DNA of 64,000 nucleotides. Origin: Drosophila pseudoobscura. Lineage: Eukaryota; Arthropoda; Insecta; Diptera; Drosophilidae. Under the pieces are notes generated by a model, which had not been told where the DNA came from, ran no database searches, and saw nothing but the letters and a program-made list of their open reading frames with translations. This document shows, in pieces, positions 28,273-39,100 of this stretch. The DNA is taken from NCBI RefSeq assembly GCF_009870125.1, contig NC_046681.1:5407001-5471000 (forward strand). The letters are read 5' to 3'. The translations under genes and the position numbers were made by a program. Within the stretch, counting starts at the first letter, position 1, and every line of letters begins with the position of its first letter.

Positions 28273-28625
28273 TATAATAGTTGATATAGTTTAAGACGTG
28301 ATATGCAGACATGCAGAGCGAATAATGTAATAAATCGACAAAACTTTAAACGAATTTCAAAAATGCCTGAAAGTATGCAACGATTATGGGGATATGCCTG
28401 AAAGCATGCAAAACTTATGGGGATATGCTTAATCATCAAGCAATGTAGTTCCAGCTTTCTATCCGCCTTCAAAACTATACCGGACTACTATACCATATAT
28501 CTAGCCTTGAAACAATAATCAGATATAAGAATATACATCTCCAAACAAAGTAGGTTTCAAATAGTCATAGTCTCGGTGTCGTCAATCAAAAATTTGGCTT
28601 CTACTCAGTATAAAATCGAGTCAAA
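28273..28625. other. Spacer between protease and acetyltransferase genes, with a 31-bp direct repeat
   Basis: After the protease polyadenylation signal (28329-28334), two near-identical 31-bp units lie head to tail (28363-28393 and 28394-28424, starting ATGCCTGAAAG). A CTCAGT initiator-like string at about 28604 lies only some 20 bases before the next start codon. Confidence 0.6.
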
Positions 28626-29237
28626 ATGACTACACTTCGTGGGCTTGTCGCCGATGATCTATTCAAGTTCAATTCCATTGTCCTTGAAGAATTCGTGGAA
28701 GGCTACGGTATTCTCTTCTATTTATCGAAAATGACCGAAAATCCTGCGCTGTGCCAGGCGGCAGTCGCGCCCGATGGTCGCCTCATTGGGGTACTGGTTG
28801 GAACCCACGCTGTGAACAAAAACGAAAAGATACAAAGTGAAAATGGCCCCGACTTGCATCCAACTTGCGGACACATATCTATGTTGGCAGTGGCCTCCGA
28901 CTATCGACGCCTGGGCCTGGGAACGTGCTTGATGGGACACTTCATGGAGATCGTGGAGCGCTATTCGGACTGGTATGTGGACCTCTTTGTGCGCCAAAGC
29001 AATGTATCGGCCATCCAGCTATATAAGTCGCTGGGATTTGTCGAGTACCGCTTCCTGCCCATGTACTATATAGATGAAAATGGCTTTGAATTGCGAATGC
29101 CTTTGTCCCGAGATGTGGAGCGAATGTCGCTTAAGGGATTCTCAACGAACGTTTACTACTTCGCATACCAGGTGATACTCAATCTAATCAAGCAGTGTCT
29201 GGAGTATCTGAAGGACCGTCTATCCTGGTATGATTAG
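28626..29237 (+). CDS. NatB catalytic subunit-like N-acetyltransferase (Naa20 family), copy A (203 aa)
   Basis: An intronless ORF begins MTTLR...DDLFKFN, the typical Naa20 start. The GNAT fold shows the acetyl-CoA loop RRLGLGTCL (R-x-x-G-x-G), then YVDLFVR.SN.SAI.LYKSLGF, then ELRMPLSRDVERMS, matching the conserved (R/M)(K/P)(A/P)LSRD segment. Naa20 acetylates N-termini starting Met-Asp/Glu/Asn/Gln together with Naa25. This copy has drifted from the canonical sequence: the usual WHGHV before the acetyl-CoA loop is TCGHI. It also carries about 35 extra C-terminal residues (YFAYQVILNLIKQCLEYL), rich in hydrophobics. Together with the opposite-strand neighbour it looks like a pair of diverged, probably retroposed paralogues; substrate choice may differ. 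Polyadenylation signal AATAAA at 29299. Confidence 0.9.
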   Translation: MTTLRGLVADDLFKFNSIVLEEFVEGYGILFYLSKMTENPALCQAAVAPDGRLIGVLVGTHAVNKNEKIQSENGPDLHPTCGHISMLAVASDYRRLGLGTCLMGHFMEIVERYSDWYVDLFVRQSNVSAIQLYKSLGFVEYRFLPMYYIDENGFELRMPLSRDVERMSLKGFSTNVYYFAYQVILNLIKQCLEYLKDRLSWYD

Positions 29238-29886
29238 GAAGTATGCATGTGTACCACAAAAGTTTCCTGTACCACACATTTTTCCACCAAAAAAAACTAA
29301 TAAAACATTAGCAGAAAATCACAAGAAAATGCCATAAAAAGTTCATTGCACTCGGCCGACGTTGAACCGAAATTGAACTAAAAGCTTGAAGAAATCGCCT
29401 CAGGGGAAAAGATAAAACATAAAAATATATGTCAGAAGGCACATGGGGACGAGGTTTGTTTATACGAGTATGACAACAAATTTTCATTTCGGATTCTGTG
29501 CGTTTCAAGTTGCGCAAGCTGGCCAAATGAAAAATGGAAAGTGAAAATCATTGCGCGTGTTTCAGCCATCAGGGAAAAGCATACACTATACACAATTATA
29601 TACATAATTCTTTTCTAATTTGTTTGCGTTGAAACATTTTTTGATAATAGAAAAGACAACAACACGATTTGCAATTCGATTTTGTTTGGCACAGAAGGGA
29701 AGAGAAGTGCGTTATGGCGAAAGTATCCGCTTGTATCCGTACTTATGTTTGTATCTCTTAGATTTGCCTTTGTGCGTCAACGGAAATTCGTCTGCCGCCA
29801 AGCATTCAGAGCAATTGAGTTTCTTTAATTAGCTGTACACAAATATAATCCTTAATGTATGCCGAATACTATGCAGAATTTATGGA
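29238..29886. other. Convergent 3' spacer between the two acetyltransferase genes
   Basis: It holds the + gene's AATAAA (29299) and, for the minus gene, ATTAAA (29825-29830, minus strand). I see no further gene; the open frames near 29308-29832 lack domains. Confidence 0.6.
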
Positions 29887-30435
29887 TCAATGGTCACCCG
29901 AGTCATCCTCCGATAGGCACTGGGGAACCGTGTATACGACAGCCACCGACCTACGTAGCACATCACGTGCCAAAGGCTTTCTCATATTGAAAGCATTCTC
30001 CGGTACGGGCTCGTCCGGATAGTAGTCCAGTACGGTTCTTCGAAGGACATATCCCAGGGAGCTGTACAGCGACAAGGCCGGTCTATTGCTGCAGCGCAGG
30101 AAGAGATCCACGTACAGGGCTCCCTTGGCATCCAGCGCCCTGGCGATGTGTCTCATCAGTAGTGTGGCCACGCCTGTGCGGCGATAATCATCAGATACGG
30201 TCAGTGCGCATACATGCCCGTGCCACTCGTAGAGTTTGCTCTCCAAATACTTGCCAAAGATGTACCCCACCCGACGACCGCCAGGCCCAGGGGCCACAGC
30301 GATCTGTGAGAGCTCCGGCCACTTCAGGAGATGTGTCAGGAAGAACTTCAGGCTGTACACTTCGGTGTGAGGGTCAAGGACGAGGGAATTGAACTTAAAA
30401 AGATCATCCAACTTCATCTCGCGCAAGCTGGTCAT
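29887..30435 (-). CDS. NatB catalytic subunit-like N-acetyltransferase (Naa20 family), copy B (182 aa)
   Basis: The frame is open 120 nt further upstream, but I start at 30435, where MTSLREMKLDDLFKFN aligns with the Naa20 N-terminus. The conserved EWHGHV.AL.V, acetyl-CoA loop RRTGVATLL (second loop glycine replaced by Ala, as seen in many Naa20 proteins), YVDLFLRCSN, LYSSLGY and FNMRKPLARDV blocks are all present, and the length fits the family (about 180 aa). It is closer to canonical Naa20 than copy A, and lacks copy A's C-terminal extension. It is intronless and convergent with copy A, 650 bp apart. In the family, activity depends on Naa25, which is not in this window. Confidence 0.9.
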   Translation of the reverse strand: MTSLREMKLDDLFKFNSLVLDPHTEVYSLKFFLTHLLKWPELSQIAVAPGPGGRRVGYIFGKYLESKLYEWHGHVCALTVSDDYRRTGVATLLMRHIARALDAKGALYVDLFLRCSNRPALSLYSSLGYVLRRTVLDYYPDEPVPENAFNMRKPLARDVLRRSVAVVYTVPQCLSEDDSGDH

Positions 30436-33119
30436 GATGTCTGTTCTTCGGCTGATATTTTGGTGAAATTTTAATAAAAACTTGTGATTTTGATTGAACG
30501 TTTGACGGAAAATTAAAATATGAATTGATTCCGATTTTGTGACCATGAAAAGCAATTACTGAAGTTCATTCGACAGCTTTTCTTTCTATCAAGTGTTTGC
30601 TCATCAGTGCTTGTTCCCCCTTCCTCTACCCGGTTCATTGTCAGGGTTGTGAATCCCACCATACGGACTATGCGATACGGACTGTCCACCATCGAGTAGT
30701 CGACAGCCTCCAGCTTTTGCCGCACACATGAACCGAAAATCATTTGACGCTCTTCTAATGAGGTTAATGTTCGAGGCACTCGTTGACTCAGCGCCCTGTG
30801 CGCTTTTCAAAGATCTATTTATACCACTTAATGGCGCATTTTGCACAAAAATAAAGAAAAGTACGAACCGATATGTATAGATAGCTACTCGCGCGTACAT
30901 ACATATGTGTAAGCATACCTATATGTACATCTATGTATATCAATTATATCGGTAAAGAGCCAGCGATCTATTTATAATCGAGGGCATCAGGCAACTTTGT
31001 TGTTGTGTTTTCGCTGCCTGGACAGGTGGTGTGGTCCGTCCCAGAAGACGAAGAACTTGAATTAGACTTCGTGCATACAATAAATGTTAATTATCAACTC
31101 GAAATACAACATTGGTCCACTGCCTGCCTCAAGATGAATGAGTTGCTAATTCCCCCAGACATTGCTCTTTTCCATTTGCCATACATCTCCCCTCCCAGGG
31201 ACTATGCTTTGTTCTAGCCATATATATTCTATAATAAATATGCTACATATACTGGATGTTTTCTTAGTGGTCTCCCAGCGCTATATAATCTCGCCTTCTA
31301 TTATTTATTTTCCAAGCAGATGTGATTTATTATGATTTATCTCAGCATCTGTCCGCAGTACAGGGCCAGCACACCGAGTGGAATCATTCACATCATTTCA
31401 GCATTGTGCGCATGGGTTCTCTGTGTCTCTGATACAGAACTCTTTAGTTTTATTCGTAAATCCGCGTGCATTCGGGGGCCTTTCCTTATATTCTCTTTTG
31501 GTTCTCGATCAATACAACTAACAACAAGGCAAATTAGCTACAGTCTGGGAAACAAATATAGGAATTGGTTTGAGACAAATTAAGATAATCTACATATTCA
31601 CAGATCTTCCCTTAATCGTCTCTTAAAGTTAAGAAATTCAAGATCTTTTTTAATAATCAGCCTTTCGAAAGCCTTAGCCCGTTAGGCGCTTTAGTTGAAA
31701 TAATCCTTTAAATATTTAATTTGTTGAAATGCCTTCAAGGTGTGACCATTTATTTCACATATATTTTTTAAATATTACATCATTTTAAAAGCTATTCACA
31801 GGGTATGCTACCCTCTCTTATTTGAAATCATAATTAAAGCACATCCACTAAAAAAAGTAAATAAAGTAATACCATTTGATTAAATACAAAATGCCCAACA
31901 TCGTTCGCACCTAGCATCAAATAATTTCCCGAAAAGTTTTCGAAAACGATTCGACTAGTGCAGAAATTGTTGCCCGAATGTTTTGGCCGACAAGTGTGAA
32001 AGAATCGAACGAAAAGTAATTTATTTAATGTTTCGAGAGTGTTCGGTACCCCGGCAACAATTGCTGGCCGGCTGGGAAGGAAAGCATAAAGCAAGGAACA
32101 AGTACAAACAACTGCGGGCTTGCTCAATTTGTTGTTTCTGTTAAATAAACTCAAAATTCATAGAATAGAATTTTCCAAGCAGACGCACTTTACACATGCA
32201 AAGGGGTACGGGAAGGGGCACGGGCACGGGCACGGGCACCCAGACACTCTCACTGCCAGCGGCACGGGCTTTCGTATACATATATGCAGACATATAGACA
32301 CCGACATGACCGATGGTCGAAAAATATATACAGGAGAGAAGAAGGAGAATTTGTTTCGAAATGTGAAATGTGTTTTTCGGCTTTTCGGCTTTTTGGCTTT
32401 TCGGCCGAGGAAATTTCTTGTGCGAATTCAGTGCGACTTGGGCTGCTAACTTGAACGCGTTGCAAACGAGAAAAACCATCCGAAAGAAAGAAAATTTTCA
32501 TCTAAAACTAACACATAGATATATATCTATATCGTCTATCTATCTGGCTGGGCTGTCTATATATACAAATATATATAGATATATGTAGATACGAGTATTT
32601 TCTCTAGCAAAAGTGAGCAATACGTCGTGCCGTGGCGCGTTTTATAAATAGAAAATTACAAAATTCTGAACCGAACAATTGTGTACGAAAAGGGTTTTCG
32701 AAACCCTCAAATATACCTCGGACCGATTGGGGGAGCCCCAAAGATAATCTTTGGATACTCAATAAACGATATAGATACATGTACCATTTGATTATATAGA
32801 CAAAACTATTTCCCAGTGATTTAGCAGTGTTCGTGTTCGTGCCGAAAGTTATATAAGAAGGCGTGATTTTGTGCGAAATAAATTTCAATTCATTATTCAT
32901 AATTTTGTTTCAATTTTCCATGAATTTTTCAGTGTTTCTGTGTGCTTAGGTTTCCCTTGCTAAATCTTTTCGTAGAACTTGCGTGCGATTCGGCATAAAC
33001 CATCGCCTACGACAGAAAAATAAATAAAAAGAAACCGATTTCTTCCTTCTGGCTGCTCTGTGGAGGCGGTGTGTAAAGTGATTCAAAGTTGGACTTGAAA
33101 TACAAAGCAGGCGGCTAAG
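30436..33119. other. Intergenic between acetyltransferases and the giant gene, including its probable 5' leader
   Basis: I found no coding gene. An ORF at 32120-32479 overlaps a GGGCAC repeat (about 32214-32250) and is not convincing. The right end should hold the promoter and 5' UTR for the first exon at 33120. Initiator-like TCAGTG strings occur at 32428 and 32928, but no choice can be made from sequence alone. Confidence 0.5.
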
Positions 33120-36100
33120 ATGAGTTCTGGGTAAGTTATAACATAAACCTGGGGACATGGGAATAGTTTTACCCTGTTCATTGATCGATGTGTACCCTTT
33201 GAACTTTGGGTAACATAGCAATCCAATCTGGACAAGATTTGTGGCAGCTGCACTATATCTTTCCAATGTTTTTGAAGTGTGTTCAGCAAACTAATAAAAA
33301 CACAACGCCATGCCGGAGGAGCTGTTTGAAAAAATGGGACAATAAATAAAACATATGTATGAATAGATATATATGTACTATATATATAGTATATACAGAA
33401 CATCTTTATGATGTCTTTCACAATTAAGGCTCTCACAATTTCTCACATGAGTTTTTTTGAAGGCCATCGATTCGCCCACACTCACGCCCTCCCTCGAAGC
33501 TCTCTCGACTCGGCCCCACGGGTGCACGCGCTTTTTGGCAGGCGACAATTTTTGCCTTTTCCCCGCCACCGCTGTCTTTCCCTCACATAAAGGCGAATTA
33601 ATTAATTAAATATCGTATTTTTCAACGAGATTTCGGTGCAGAATTTTATGTTCTACCCCCAGCCGCCAGCTGTCTCTCGGCCGTGTCTAAAAGCATTTGG
33701 CACACGTGTTGGGAATTCAGACAACTGACGGCATTCACCGGAAGTTTTCCTCTGGCCACGCACTTCACTCAGACAATGCCCGAGAACCTCTCAAACAACG
33801 AAACAAATTTAAGAATTTGGCATCAAATGCAGTTCACTTTTTGTTTGATTTTTTCAACATTTTTCTTCGGACAGAATTTTCTTTTTTTGCACTGCTCTGC
33901 TGACGTTGATGTGTCGCGCATAAATTTTCAGCACCCACGAGAATCGGCGATAATATATTGAGGAAATTGGGTCAAAGTGATGCGAAGAGAAAAGAGGGCA
34001 AAGGAAAAGTATGGGCAGAAAACAAGAAATTAATAATAATTAAGGTGCATCAATAATTTAATCAATTTAAACTTCAAAATCAAGGTTTAGTCAATACACA
34101 ATGTATTGATTTTTAGGCATAGCTAAAAGTATAATCACTTCATTTAATTTCTTGCACATATTATCAAGTATACGATATGTGGACTTGAAATCTGTATATC
34201 TTGTAAAAGCCACAAAAACATACGTACATTTATTTTCTGCCATTAATTTACGTGTGAACTTGGAACAAATATTGACAAAGTAAATATTTCGTAAATATTT
34301 TATTTATTTAAGTTTTCGCATCTCAACGACCGGACTTTTGATGCATTACCAGACATGACTTTGACTTTTGTCAACGACACTTATTTTGACACTTCTTTGT
34401 CGGTTGTTTTGCTTTTGTAAATTGCGTAAATCAGGTGTGAATTTATTTGTTTTAGTCATTTTTGCATTTTTAATGGATTTCACGAAGTTCAAGTTGATCG
34501 CATTTGACCGTGAAATTCGAATGTACAGGGGCAGAATAACTTAAAAGAAGATGCGTAACGTCGATAAAAAGAAGAAATAAAACTGGGATGAGATGACCAC
34601 ACCCAAAAAAACCCATATTCAAAACCCACTGGGAATTTAGGTACTGGCCGGCAATGTGATTATATTTAGAGCACTCCCCAGATACTTGGATCTGTGATTG
34701 CTTTTTATTTTGATGCGGCCTTTCCCTGAAATCGATAGTCACATAAACTGGGCTTGTTGTTCTTAAAAATGATCTTTGAAATGAATAACTAAGAAAAGGA
34801 GGTTTTTAGGGAGAGGAAATAGTACAAAATAGATTAGTTAGGGGAAAAAACTAGATTTAATTTATTCGAGTTTATAACGTGAATCGTATATTTCTTACGT
34901 ACTTTCACTTAAAACCAAAAAAAGGAACTCTCTCAAATCAAATTTTCGTGATTTAGTTTTCCCATTCCACAAATCAATATCATGGCAATTTGTCAGCCAA
35001 CACCAATTCAAAGTCAGTGGAAAAAACAACCAAAATCGAAAAAAGGCGCTGCCGGGACTCTGCTGCCCGTCTGGCCATAAAACCGACGACCACATGTGGT
35101 TGTGGTAGGAAAAATGTACGAGTATAAAAATTACGTATCCTCCAATCAGCCGAAGAAAAAATATTGCCGCAGTGCATTGTGCAACGGGCGCTGGCTCGGT
35201 TTCACTTTCACCTGGAGTCGCCAGGGTGACCCAGGCCAGATTAATATAAATAATTACAGGCCCATACCCAGACCCAGGCCAAGCCCAGAGCTCAAGCTCA
35301 AGCTCAAGCGCAAGTCCAGGCTCTCCGCTGCGTCTGATGTGGCCATGTCATGCAATCAACGCAGCGCCAATCGCAAATGACAAATGCAAAACGAGCTGCA
35401 GACTCGGGTAGTCGTAGAAAGTGATGAATGGGCTCCCTGATTGCGACTTGTGAGCCCCCTCTTCGTATACGTAGACTTTTTTCCCCACTTCGGAAAGTTT
35501 CGCCCCTCGGCGTATAACAAGTTTTTCAAGGTCAGTCCCAGCAATAAGAGGCCTGAAATATTATAATCTTACACATGCCCGCCCGTGTCCGGGGGTGTGG
35601 GTGGGATATGAAAATCAGCTTTTTCTATATTATTAGCGTGGCTTTCCCTCGCTTTTTTCTACGTTTTCCTTAGAGATCTTTTTGTTTGCTTCCGCTTTTA
35701 ATGGCATATAAACTTTAGTTCGTTTTTATGTTTGCAAATTGAGAATTATTTATAAATAGGATTAGTTATACCTACTACATATATTCTTCTTTGGTTGTTT
35801 TGTGCCTTTCCCTTATTTCTTGTTTAGTTTGGGTTAATTTATGGCCGCTATCGCTAGACTAAATGGCGTTGCTATTAAAGTTTTGGTAGCACTTTGTTTT
35901 TGGGTTGATGACGAATCCCATTCTATTGATCTAGCTGGAAAATATGAAAGCTAAATTTAACCTCATTTGGGGATTTATACATACATACATATCTTTATAT
36001 ATCTATCTTTGTATGTATACTCTCATATACATAGCTTACGGATAATCCTTTTTAGCGCCACCTGTTAGCTGTCGGACAACAAGAATTCTCAGAACATCAA

Positions 36101-39100
36101 AGATTGTTCAGAAGTACTATTATAGATATAAATATATTTTCCAGACAATTTTCAACTCTAGTCATAATATTTGTAAAAGCATTGCCACTTTTATTTTCGG
36201 TGTTGCGTTTAAGAGATTGCATTGAGATGCATCATAGAATAAATCAGGAAAGTAGAATTGGGTCAAAAAAACCAAACAAGCGCCAAAAGAAACGATTCGA
36301 GAAATTGTTTTCACAAAGAGAAACATTTAACACATAATTAAAGAGAATATTTTCTCAGGGGGAAGAAGCCATTTTTCTCATATTATTTCCCACAATGAAG
36401 GGGGCCTGTGGCTAACTAATTAGATGGCCCTCGTGATTGGTGATTGATGGCTGCACCAGACCACATATCTCTGTATGACCCACTTTTGAGGCAGCCAAAA
36501 AATACGATTTTTACTGAATGAACAAGTGGAGGCCAGAGACCATAGACCATAGACCACAGACCAGAGAGCAGACACTTGACAGTTGGTAAAGAAATATTGT
36601 TTACATAGTATATAAAAGATCGAAAATTATTGGCAGGCACTCAGATTACAGGTTTCAAGTGTGCGTCAATCGGGGCCGCGCCGGCTCTAATGTGTCTGTC
36701 AATCAGGATGAGTCAGCGCAGCCGAGCAAAACTATTCTGGATACTCTGGGTGGCTTTCCGATCCCAACGAGTTCGGTTCCCCAGTCAGAACGACCTTAAC
36801 ATGAAGCTGCCGCTCCGGGTCCGCGTCGATGAGCTTCTGAATGCTGCTAGCCGAATAGAAAACGAACTCCATGTGGACTAAGAGCTGCTCCACCTCCCCG
36901 AACCCGAGCCCGTAAGCCCCCGTCTGAGTGTGCGCAGAAAACTGACATAGGGCTTTCTGGCCAGGCATGTCTTGGTCGCCGTCCAGGAGCGTGATCTGGA
37001 CACCCACCTCCGTGGCCATCAACGGACTGACCATGTAGAAGATGACGGTCTGTTCCGCGTTGTCGGTGTCGATACCGTTGTGTTTGTTTGCCAGCGGAGT
37101 GACATACATTACGAGCATTACGGGCAACTGATGGACGATTTGCAGCTCTGGAGACACCGGAGTGCTGAGTCCCACCTTCGGGGTGCCGTGGTAGGCGATC
37201 GCAGCAATCACATAGCTTGTTCCGGCCTTCAGTTCGTTGAGCTGCACATGAAACAGCTCGGGGCAATTGGCCACTGTCTCCAGCATCGACTCGCCGGGGC
37301 TGTGACCCATCAGAAGATGGGTTAGCATCTCAATTGGCGTCAGCTCCGACCCACAGAATGGCACTGGACACTTCAGTGGTCTGTTGAAGATCTGCTCCAC
37401 ATCGAGAAAGGCCTGTCCCACATTTTAGTGGAATATTGCAGAGCAGTATACTTCATTTTGTAGAGTATTCGACACTTACCAACATTTCACTAGTGCACAG
37501 ATCTCCATGGGTCGGCATTGTGCTATATTGCACACAAAATTCTGCCTGGGAATATATGATTATATGATTCATTTGAATCGATCGTGCTGACATTTTGACA
37601 GAGTTATCAGACACTTCAATGCTCTTTAACTCTGCCTAAAATTATTTCATTGACAGTGCTGGAAGAAAAGCTATTCTGGCTAGTCGCAGGCCTTGCGTAC
37701 ATTGGTAATCGAATTAAGCGAAAGTTATTTCTCCAACCTGAAATACAGTTTCAATGTCTAGAATCATCCACGACCGGCAGTCGGAGTCAGTCACAGACAT
37801 GTTTTCTATAGTCATTTGTGTCGCAACTTTCCCCTTCTTTGTGCTTCTTTCTTCTGTCAGCATTTTAGCCCGTGGCAGGCGGCAATTGGGAGCGCAGCGC
37901 ACAGATTGTTTGGCAGAAGGAAATCATTTTCGACCAGTCATTCTGCATTTAAAATTCTTCAACGCTTTCTTGCCAATTATTATTATTTAACCGACGGGGG
38001 CCTCAGGAAATCCCAAGGCAGTCGTTGGAAAGCAGTCGCCGATAATCTTACTTATCTTATCTTCAAGGCTAGTGGGAAGCGTTTCCGCAGATGCTTGTGT
38101 TAATTAGAGCAAAAAGGTGTACGTGGAGCGTAGCTGGGACTCGATTGAGAAATCCCCAGAAATGTGACAAAAAGAGGAGTGCGAGATAAACGGAGTGCGG
38201 AGAACGGGCTGGTTTAATAAAGAAAAACCACCAAAGTAATAAGCAGGCGACATGACAGCCGAGCAAAAACAATTAGCTGCACGATAAGAGTGGCAGATAC
38301 AGCCGGGAGATACCAGATACCAGATACAGATACAGATAGACCAAAACGTCGAAAGTATTTGGCGTTTAGCTTTAAATTTGTCGTCGGCGTCGAACGGCTG
38401 TGACAGACGTATAAATTGGTCTGCTCTGCAGGTCGCTGGCAGGCCGTGTATCTTGCAGATACACAGCCACAGACAGCCACCGCGTGCCAGCCGAACGTTT
38501 ATCATGAGCTCGGTTTTCCTTTTGCGGCCACGAAAAATGTATCTGCAACAAGTTGCCGAACAACTCAGACCCCCAGCCCCAGCCCCAGCCCCAGACGCAG
38601 GCGCAGACGCAGTCGCCAACCTCCAGCGAACTCGACTTCAATGCGCGTCGAGACTCTGCTGCGTTCAGTCGCCAGTGCGCTTTCAGATACACTCGTCGTA
38701 ACCCGACTTCAGATACTTCTGCGCTGCGCGTGTGTCTAAACTTTCATGTGTCCATGTGCGTCCATGTGCGTCCATGTGTGTGTCTGTGCGGGTCCTAAGT
38801 GAGAAAATTCGTACCCAAAAACAAGGCCATTGTAAGATGTCCCCCTTTTATCTCCGTCGGGAGGGCCGAGCAATCTAGTAGTACCAGTGGATTCTGTTTT
38901 TGATTTGATTAGCCGCTTTAGCTCATGGCTAAAAATAATAGAGCTGCGTGAGCATACGAGTATATCTGAGGCGGAACAGCTGCCTGCTCCATATTGCTTA
39001 CGCGCCTCTTTTATTTCCCCAACCGGCCGTTGATTCTTCTCGGCTGTTCTGAGTCATCAACGAAATGATCATTTGCCGGCTGGTCTGCACCGAAAAAGGT

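Noticed and set aside
36847-37325. Long open frames opposite and alongside the nested zinc-finger-like gene
   Set aside because: They are shadows of the 36732-37412 exon in other frames; the spliced minus-strand model alone has an ATG, splice sites and a plausible protein.
38104-38798. Several overlapping open frames on both strands in the duplicated unit (and again at 41619-42313), up to 171 codons
   Set aside because: They overlap CCCCAG/CAGATA repeats, contradict one another and show no domains or splice signals; likely promoter or UTR DNA.
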